Shown: positions 21,833 through 26,243 of the stretch, piece after piece | Layout: each line of letters starts with the position of its first letter | Numbering within the stretch: the first letter of the stretch is position 1 | NCBI GenBank assembly: GCA_027066265.1 | Contig: JAMOOB010000492.1 | Location: forward strand, 1 to 26,243 | Direction of reading: 5' to 3' | DNA from: Desulfurococcales archaeon | Lineage (GTDB): Archaea; Thermoproteota; Thermoprotei_A; Sulfolobales; Ignisphaeraceae | DNA length: 26,243 nt | Made by a program: the position numbers and the translations under genes | The notes under the pieces: model-generated | The model's database searches: none | Seen by the model: only the letters and a program-made list of their open reading frames with translations | What the model was told of the DNA's origin: nothing

Positions 21833-22309
21833 ATGAGGATTAAGAAGCTTTACGAGGACGAGGAGGTGGAGGTATATAAAGCTCCAACGGAGGAGGAACT
21901 CGAGCAGCTAGTCATCGACGCCATCAAGGAAGCGGGAAGACCGCTGAGCTGGCGCGAGCTTAGGCAGATCTTCAGCGGGATCGCTGGCGAGGATAGGCTT
22001 AGGAAGGTGCTGATAAAGCTCATCGAGAGAGATCAGCTCATCGAGCTACCCGACGGAACCTTCGGACTACCAGGAATGGAGCAGAACTACGTGCCTAGAA
22101 ACACCGCTAAGCGTGTACGACCACTCGTACCATCGAAGTTCAGGGAGAGGTGGGGCAACCTAGCATCGAAGCTGAGGAAGAGTGGTCTACCGCTTGGCGA
22201 AGCGATCAAGCTCTACGGACTCGATAAGCGTGGAACGAGTGAATTCGAGGAATTCGAAGGAGAGAGCTTAGAAGAGGAGCTATTCGAAGAAGAGAACGAG
22301 GAGATCTAA
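21833..22309 (+). CDS. Winged-helix protein with acidic tail, unknown
   Basis: 158 residues. N-terminal winged helix at about 20-80: EELEQLVIDAIKEAGRPLSW, RELRQIFSGIAGEDRLRKVL and the wing LIELPDGTFGLPG. A basic middle (RNTAKRVRPLVPSKFRERWG) and a strongly acidic C-terminus (EEFEGESLEEELFEEENEEI) follow. It looks like a small DNA- or RNA-polymerase-associated factor, but I do not recognise the family and claim no function. Best translation and promoter signals in the window (TATA plus GGGGGGTGAG) point to an abundant protein. Confidence 0.7.
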   Translation: MRIKKLYEDEEVEVYKAPTEEELEQLVIDAIKEAGRPLSWRELRQIFSGIAGEDRLRKVLIKLIERDQLIELPDGTFGLPGMEQNYVPRNTAKRVRPLVPSKFRERWGNLASKLRKSGLPLGEAIKLYGLDKRGTSEFEEFEGESLEEELFEEENEEI

Positions 22310-22395
22310 CGCCTAGAAATTGTAGCCTCGCTCTTCACGATCCTCACCTCACGATCCTGCTCATTGCTTTCACCTCCTCGCACCCTTACACTCAT
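22306..22395 (-). CDS. Possible 29-residue peptide gene
   Basis: ATG 22395 opens MSVRVRGGESNEQDREVRIV plus nine residues, ending at TAG within the stop of the winged-helix gene. Composition is protein-like. Embedded in it on the same strand is a strong SD (GAGGAGGTG) before another ATG (about 22363) whose frame stops after six codons. Neither has a clear TATA box. Could be chance. Confidence 0.2.
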   Translation of the reverse strand: MSVRVRGGESNEQDREVRIVKSEATISRR

Positions 22396-22399
22396 CACA

Positions 22400-22404
22400 T
22401 TTTT
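22400..22404 (+). terminator. T-run downstream of the winged-helix gene
   Basis: cacaTTTTTCG, about 90 bases past the stop and before the next TATA; oligo-T terminator candidate. Confidence 0.3.
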
Positions 22405-22424
22405 CGTTCCTTCCTCGATCGAAG

Positions 22425-22435
22425 CTCTATATAGC
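22425..22435 (+). promoter_or_regulatory. TATA box of the kink-turn RNA
   Basis: gCTCTATATAGC, centred about 25 bases before the first base of the RNA's closing stem (22454), as expected for a start at about 22455. Confidence 0.55.
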
Positions 22436-22453
22436 TACGTAACGCTTCTCGTA

Positions 22454-22522
22454 GTAGCCTCGATGATGAGAGCCCGGCAAGAAGGTTATCGATGCCTGAT
22501 CAGAGTTACTCTGAGAGGCTAC
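22454..22522 (+). ncRNA. Kink-turn small RNA, C/D box type
   Basis: A perfect 8-bp closing stem, GTAGCCTC (22454-22461) with GAGGCTAC (22515-22522), brackets an exact C box ATGATGA (22463-22469) and an exact D box CTGA (22511-22514), forming a canonical kink-turn. A TATA box lies about 25 bases upstream. The interior (41 nt) lacks consensus D'/C'; a second CTGA is at 22496-22499. So it is either a C/D guide with degenerate inner boxes, using only the D guide (target about AGTAACTCTGAT), or another L7Ae-binding RNA. No protein gene overlaps it. Confidence 0.6.
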
Positions 22523-22523
22523 G

Positions 22524-22543
22524 AAACCTTCGTGCGAAGGTTT
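22524..22543. repeat. 9-bp inverted repeat next to the kink-turn RNA
   Basis: AAACCTTCG TG CGAAGGTTT, perfect arms. It begins two bases after the RNA's closing stem and runs into the TATA-like TTTATAG at 22541; may be a 3' hairpin of the RNA or an operator. Confidence 0.5.
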
Positions 22544-22567
22544 ATAGCTCTCGCAAGAATCTCTTCC

Positions 22568-22624
22568 TGTGGATGAGGAGATTAGTCCCAGCCTGATGGA
22601 TGATGTAAGGCCTCCCCACTCCGA
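22568..22624 (+). ncRNA. Second, weaker C/D-like RNA candidate
   Basis: GTTTATAGC (22540-22548) precedes GGATGAG (22571-22577, poor C box), CTGA (22593-22596), spacer tgg, ATGATGT (22600-22606, near C') and CCGA (22621-22624, poor D). The guides would be 16 and 14 nt, longer than normal. It lies partly antisense to the 3' end of the PP-loop gene. Confidence 0.25.
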
Positions 22625-23781
22625 CGTTCTTCGCACAACCTCTTCAATGCTCTGACAATGTTCTCGATATCGATCCTAGGCGCATCGATGTTCTCGATCC
22701 ATAGGCTCGCCAACGATCTTACGAAGTTCTTCGCATCGATGGTATCCCGATCCTTGGCCAGTTTCTCCACCATGTACTTAGCTTCGAGAAGTGCTTTGGC
22801 TAGCGTTGGGCTGAATCTCCATAGGTGGAACCGTTCGTAGTCTTCCCATGGAATTCCTCGATCTCGGTAGTACCTCTTCCACCCACTCTTCATCGCGTCC
22901 TCGACGATGCCGGGATCCTCGAGCTTCTTCTCAACGACGTAGAATTCGTACACTGGTTTGTAGGGACAGTAGCTACATGCAACTCTCTGCACGCCTCTGA
23001 GATACATGGGGTGCACCAAACCGTGGTCACGACACGCCTTCACTACGTCTAGCAGCGTTAGCGGTGCTATCGGTGTGAACCCCATTCTCTTCGATGCAAA
23101 GATCTTTGCGTAGAGCGTTCTACAGAACAATCTCTGGAACCTCTTCCCTGCTTCCCAAACCCTATCGCCGTAAGCTACGTAGTTCACGAGTCTAGACTTG
23201 GTGTAGAACCTCATGGGAACGACCTTGATGTACGTGCAGAGCCTAGCACCTCTCCTAGGGAGACCCGAGCACATCAACTCCTTCAATACCTCCTTCCTAG
23301 GGGGTTCGACAACAACGAGCTCGATCCCCAACCTATCGGCGACCTCCTTAGCGAACCTAGGGTTCTCCAAAGGCTCTATGTAGGGCATGTGTACGTAGAG
23401 AGCATAGAACTCGAAATCGATGTACTTAGCGAGCTCTCGAAGAACGAGCAACACCGTCGTACTATCCTTGCCACCGCTGAACGCTGCCAAGACTTTGGAT
23501 CCCTTCAACGCGTTGTCGACGAAGTTCTTCAGCCACGCAACGTAGTTCTCAACGCTATCGATGGTGTAGGCGTAGAGCCACGGCTTATCGTCGAAGATGC
23601 TGGATAGATCGAACCTAGCACTACCTAGCTCGAGCATCGATCCACGAACTTCGTTCGTTACGTCGACCGCGATGGTATCGATCCATAGGTAGATACGCGT
23701 ACCGCTACGATCAACGATCTTCATGACGTCGTTCACGAGTGCAACGAACTTCTTACCTCCATCGATAGGTATGTACTCCAT
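22582..23781 (-). CDS. PAPS-reductase-like PP-loop protein
   Basis: 399 residues. After an unassigned N-terminal domain of about 95 residues comes the PP-loop LAAFSGGKDSTTVLLVLREL (98-117), an ATP pyrophosphatase signature, then FYALYVHMPYIEP, the PAPS-reductase-family strand, and YVAYGDRVWEAGKRFQRL (201-218), equivalent to 'G.R..ES..R'. A cysteine pair CSYC (269-272) and Cys171/Cys182 may bind metal or an Fe-S cluster. The usual bacterial ECGIH tail is not seen, so the protein may be a tRNA/cofactor sulfurtransferase or an archaeal 'PAPS reductase' of unproven activity. ATG 23781 has GGTG about 12 bases upstream. Confidence 0.72.
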   Translation of the reverse strand: MEYIPIDGGKKFVALVNDVMKIVDRSGTRIYLWIDTIAVDVTNEVRGSMLELGSARFDLSSIFDDKPWLYAYTIDSVENYVAWLKNFVDNALKGSKVLAAFSGGKDSTTVLLVLRELAKYIDFEFYALYVHMPYIEPLENPRFAKEVADRLGIELVVVEPPRKEVLKELMCSGLPRRGARLCTYIKVVPMRFYTKSRLVNYVAYGDRVWEAGKRFQRLFCRTLYAKIFASKRMGFTPIAPLTLLDVVKACRDHGLVHPMYLRGVQRVACSYCPYKPVYEFYVVEKKLEDPGIVEDAMKSGWKRYYRDRGIPWEDYERFHLWRFSPTLAKALLEAKYMVEKLAKDRDTIDAKNFVRSLASLWIENIDAPRIDIENIVRALKRLCEERRSGEALHHPSGWD

Positions 23782-23831
23782 CTAAGCAACACCCAGATAC
23801 CCTCCAACGCTTACCTCTACCGGGTCTAGGT

Positions 23832-24497
23832 TTGCGGGTAGAAAGCTACGCTATGAAGCTACGTACCTACCTCGAAGAGATGCAGGGAGATGTCGAGGAT
23901 CTCATGCTTGCAATTATTGGTAGGATCCAGGACCAAGTTATCGATACGAGGATCAGCGGAATCCCTAGGTCTCCGCACCTGATCTCCTTCAAGCTCAACG
24001 ATGTTGATGTCGACATACATCTAAAGAGGTTTCTAGGCGTAGCGATCTTTTCTAAGGATTGCAGAGATGAACCCTTGATACACTGTGCGACTCGGATCGT
24101 AGAGACGATGAACATTGTTTCGAGCTGGATCGATAGGTATGCAAAACTCGTTCCTAGGAAGGTGTCCATATCGACGATAATAGCTATGGAGAACGAGGAC
24201 GAGCTTTCCAGGATTCTCAAAGCTTTGGAGAAGCTATGCATTGCTTTCGAGAAAAGAGATGAACACAATCTCGAGAACATCGTTGTGAAGAGCTATCGTG
24301 GAGTGCCTAGGATGCGTAGCGATGCTACGCTTCTCGTATCCGTGATCGAGAGAAGGAGTGTTGCAGTAATGTGTTTAACATTCGAAAAAGAACTCGAATC
24401 ATTCAGAGATCTTAGGCTCCAGCTTGCAGAGATCGTTGGAGCTCTAAGAGCTCTCATCGATTACGTACACGATGCTTGTAGTGGGTCGGTCCCGTGA
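23832..24497 (+). CDS. Unknown protein, alpha/beta with helical C-terminus
   Basis: 221 residues, not recognised. Starts TTG 23832 (ATG 23853 possible). Helical N-terminus (KLRTYLEEMQGDVEDLMLAI), a strand region LISFKLNDVDVDIHLKRFLG with charged loops, then VSISTIIAMENEDELSRILK, TLLVSVIERRSVAVMCLTFE, and a helical end LRLQLAEIVGALRALIDYVH. Cysteines scattered, no metal motif, no membrane helix. It is divergent from the PP-loop gene and convergent with nuoH; the stop lies inside a hairpin. Confidence 0.6.
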   Translation: MRVESYAMKLRTYLEEMQGDVEDLMLAIIGRIQDQVIDTRISGIPRSPHLISFKLNDVDVDIHLKRFLGVAIFSKDCRDEPLIHCATRIVETMNIVSSWIDRYAKLVPRKVSISTIIAMENEDELSRILKALEKLCIAFEKRDEHNLENIVVKSYRGVPRMRSDATLLVSVIERRSVAVMCLTFEKELESFRDLRLQLAEIVGALRALIDYVHDACSGSVP

Positions 24498-24502
24498 CCC
24501 AC
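24481..24502. repeat. Inverted repeat at the stop of the unknown gene
   Basis: GTGGGTC, 8-base loop GGTCCCGT, GACCCAC: perfect 7-bp arms containing the TGA stop. Lies between convergent genes; possible terminator or mRNA 3' hairpin, but no T-run follows. Confidence 0.4.
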
Positions 24503-24553
24503 TCCTCATCGATACGTTCTCGGAAGCCCAGTCTCTTCATCCCCAAACCATCG

Positions 24554-25543
24554 TTAGGCTGCGAGGGATAAGGCTAGCGCTACGATTGCTATGGGTAGAG
24601 CTACGAATGCTAGGAACCTTACCGCCTGATCTATTCTCAGTCGTGGACAGCTCGCTCGTACTAGGGTTAGTACGAATAGTAGCGCTACGTACTTGACGAT
24701 CAGTACGCATATCCCGATCGGGTTCGTGTGTCCGTATGGGTAGGGACCTCCTAGGAATAGATAGGTTATGACTAGGGCTCCGAAGGCTAGCTCAACGTCG
24801 TGTAGTAGGTTGTATAGCGCTAGCAACGGTCCGGAGTACTCCGTTATGTGACCAGCTATCAGTTCCTGCTCGGCTTCCGGGATATCGAATGGCTTGAGCA
24901 TAGCCTTGGCGTGGAGAGCCATCGTTGCCGCTGCTAGGGATAGCAGCATCGCTACGAAGCTCTTTGGTTCGAGCCAGAGCTGGTGGGATACGATCGATGC
25001 GTAGAACACGGAGTAGGGTACGGGTGAGCCTCTGAGCGTTGCTATCGTTGTGGGTACGAGGAGCGCTACGATCCACGTAGGTTCGATGAAGGTCGCCATC
25101 GTTAGCAGTCTAGAGGTCCCCACGACCGTGAAGGGGTTGGGGTAGGATAGCAAAGCGATCACTGTTGCGAAGAGCGGTAGCACCGTGGATACGTAGGCGA
25201 AGACCACCACGTCGTAGGGACCCGCCAACCTCGCCGGGGATATGGGTAGCATGAGTACCGAAGCCGCTATACCACCCATAGCGATCGCTAGCCCTAGCCT
25301 AGCAACGAGTCTTCTACCGTATCGATACCCCTTCTCCTCCTTAACGAACAGCAGCTTGATCGTATCGAACAGCGGTTGGAGTAGTCCCGCTGGCCCAACG
25401 TAGGTAGGACCCATCCTGTTCTGCATCCTAGCAACGAGTTTCCTGAGGAACCATTCGCTGAAGAGTCCTAGCGCTGTTAGGAAGATCAGTCCTGGAAACA
25501 CTATGGATGCGAACGCTAGGAGACCTACCTGCACCGGTGTCAT
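24554..25543 (-). CDS. NuoH/HyfC/MbhM-type membrane subunit
   Basis: Membrane subunit that couples the hydrophilic redox arm to the ion-pumping arm in complex I and membrane-bound [NiFe] hydrogenases. About 329 residues from ATG 25543, eight or so helices. Signature loop VARMQNRMGPTYVGPAGLLQ then PLFDTIKLLFVKEEKGY; acidic loop PFDIPEAEQELIAGHITEYS; C-terminal LRIDQAVRF. ATG 25543 overlaps the upstream stop (ATGA), so the longer N-terminus open to 25633 is rejected. Being last in the operon and next to antiporter-like subunits fits either a hydrogenase or Fpo/Nuo-like complex; redox subunits are out of view, so the complex type stays open. Confidence 0.88.
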   Translation of the reverse strand: MTPVQVGLLAFASIVFPGLIFLTALGLFSEWFLRKLVARMQNRMGPTYVGPAGLLQPLFDTIKLLFVKEEKGYRYGRRLVARLGLAIAMGGIAASVLMLPISPARLAGPYDVVVFAYVSTVLPLFATVIALLSYPNPFTVVGTSRLLTMATFIEPTWIVALLVPTTIATLRGSPVPYSVFYASIVSHQLWLEPKSFVAMLLSLAAATMALHAKAMLKPFDIPEAEQELIAGHITEYSGPLLALYNLLHDVELAFGALVITYLFLGGPYPYGHTNPIGICVLIVKYVALLFVLTLVRASCPRLRIDQAVRFLAFVALPIAIVALALSLAA

Positions 25544-25902
25544 GGCCACCACCACGCGTAGCCTACGTATACGATCGCGATCGATGCGAGGATCATGAGT
25601 ACGAAGAGAAGCGTGGACATGTAGGCGGTCCACACGTTGAGGATTCCGCAGTGAACTTTCTCGACGAGTGCTTCGTAGAGTGGTCTAAGGCTCTTCTTCA
25701 CCAGCGCCCAGTACAGCGATGCTACGCTAGGAATCTTCACGCGTAGGATCTCTTCGCTCTCTCCACCGATATACATCTCGCTACCCTTCTCACCAACTCT
25801 ACCCCTCCACGTAGCTAGCAACACTATCAACGCAACCATCATCGCGAACCCCGTTACTATCGCTACGAGGAGATGGGTTGGAACTACGATGGTTAGCCCC
25901 AT
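25540..25902 (-). CDS. Short membrane subunit, antiporter C-terminus-like
   Basis: About 120 residues from ATG 25902, which has GGGTGG just before it; GTG 25911 is possible. N-terminal membrane helix (LLVAIVTGFAMMVALIVLLA), a middle with EMYIGGESEEILRVKI and SLYWALVKKSLRPLYEALV, and a C-terminal helix LLFVLMILASIAIVYVGY. 'Y.GGE' plus a terminal helix resembles the C-terminal end of NuoL/HyfB-type antiporter subunits, here as a separate protein between an antiporter-like subunit and NuoH. Overlaps both neighbours by four to ten bases, so tightly coupled. Confidence 0.6.
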   Translation of the reverse strand: MGLTIVVPTHLLVAIVTGFAMMVALIVLLATWRGRVGEKGSEMYIGGESEEILRVKIPSVASLYWALVKKSLRPLYEALVEKVHCGILNVWTAYMSTLLFVLMILASIAIVYVGYAWWWP

Positions 25903-26243
25903 GCAGACCACCCGATGTGTTTACTCATCTCTGCGAAGAGAGCGAAGTACGACTCTACGTAGCTCCCTACGTCGAGAAGCGATTCGGTTACTTTCTTAAG
26001 AGCATCGATACCGCCGCAGCAGCACGCCACGAAGATCGCTATGCATGCCAGCGACATCGTTAGCAGTACGAAGCTGGGTACGGGATGCTCTCGGAGCTCC
26101 GTGGGTAGCTCTCGCTTCTGCACAACCAAGCTGTACACGATCCTTGCGTAGCCTAGGACCGAGATCGCCGAGACTATGACTACGAACGCTGCTAGCAGAG
26201 GCATGCCGGCGGCTAGGAACGCTTGGTACATCAATAGCTTGCT
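25893..26243 (-). CDS. Antiporter-like (NuoL/N, Mrp) subunit, 3' end, partial
   Basis: Runs off the right edge: the frame is open from base 26243 (SKLLMYQAFLAAGMPLLAAF). 'F..K...' followed by two helices (LLAAFVVIVSAISVLGYARI and SFVLLTMSLACIAIFVACCC) matches the C-terminal part of proton/sodium-antiporter-like subunits ('GF..K......ag......vl.Sa....Y'). First visible gene of the hydrogenase/complex I-like operon, overlapping the next gene by 10 bases. Exact subunit type cannot be told from 116 residues. Confidence 0.65.
   Translation of the reverse strand, partial: SKLLMYQAFLAAGMPLLAAFVVIVSAISVLGYARIVYSLVVQKRELPTELREHPVPSFVLLTMSLACIAIFVACCCGGIDALKKVTESLLDVGSYVESYFALFAEMSKHIGWSAWG

Noticed and set aside
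22391..22397. Minus-strand GTGATGA resembling a C box
   Set aside because: No CTGA at a suitable distance downstream on that strand.
1..26243. CRISPR arrays, insertion sequences, tandem direct repeats, tRNA/rRNA genes
   Set aside because: None seen on reading both strands. Recurring short words such as CTACG, TTCGAAG and TACGTAG reflect codon bias, not repeats.

Overview
The window looks like chromosome from a hyperthermophilic crenarchaeon (Thermoproteota; Desulfurococcales/Pyrodictiaceae-like is my best guess, not proven). Evidence: archaeal TATA boxes about 25 bases before starts, GGTG-type Shine-Dalgarno sites, many TTG and GTG starts, C/D box guide RNAs, primase subunit PriL with an Fe-S cluster, Nep1, a GfcR-type HTH-phosphoribosyltransferase, class I HMG-CoA reductase of the archaeal mevalonate route, and a NuoH-type hydrogenase/complex I operon. 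Genes are tightly packed on both strands, many overlapping by a few to about 50 bases.

Layout. 1-304: wreck of a radical SAM gene. 305-3743: a TldD/PmbA-like protein, divergent from priL-trmO, then a small membrane zinc-ribbon protein. 3819-3868: a C/D box guide RNA sharing bases with the birA stop. 3865-7663: birA and htpX from a shared divergent promoter, a flippase-like membrane protein, and a GDT1-type cation transporter with a palindrome in its leader. 7677-9333: an Fe-S DNA glycosylase with eight cysteines, nep1, and a second C/D box guide RNA just upstream of nep1 on the same strand. 9344-11474: two oligopeptide-type ABC ATPases (oppD, oppF) without permeases. 11575-14503: a class II aldolase, then hmgS-hmgR overlapping by ATGA, two consecutive mevalonate steps.

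14504-15801 is gene-poor: one retropepsin-like gene (NSG instead of D-T/S-G) and probable decayed coding sequence. 15802-17364: an AT-richer secreted/membrane-anchored protein of unknown function and a winged-helix gene that appears frameshifted before its membrane segment. 17426-19537: an archaeal AAA/STAND ATPase, a 71-residue protein, and a cytosolic PA14-like protein. 19484-21315 (minus): an overlapping three-gene operon of an HTH-PRTase regulator, a metallophosphoesterase-like protein that lost its metal ligands, and a sirtuin-like protein that lost its catalytic His. This is the best candidate for an undescribed system, perhaps a nucleotide-sensing regulatory module.

21424-22309: two small conserved-looking genes with divergent promoters. 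22310-22624: an RNA locus with a TATA-driven kink-turn (C/D type) RNA closed by a perfect 8-bp stem, an adjacent 9-bp hairpin and a weaker second RNA candidate. 22582-24497: a PAPS-reductase-like PP-loop protein and an unknown protein. 24554-26243 (minus): the 3' end of a membrane-bound hydrogenase/complex I-like operon (antiporter-like subunit cut by the window edge, a short antiporter-tail-like subunit, NuoH).

No tRNA, rRNA, CRISPR array or insertion sequence was recognised. All family calls come from reading motifs by eye; no searches were run.
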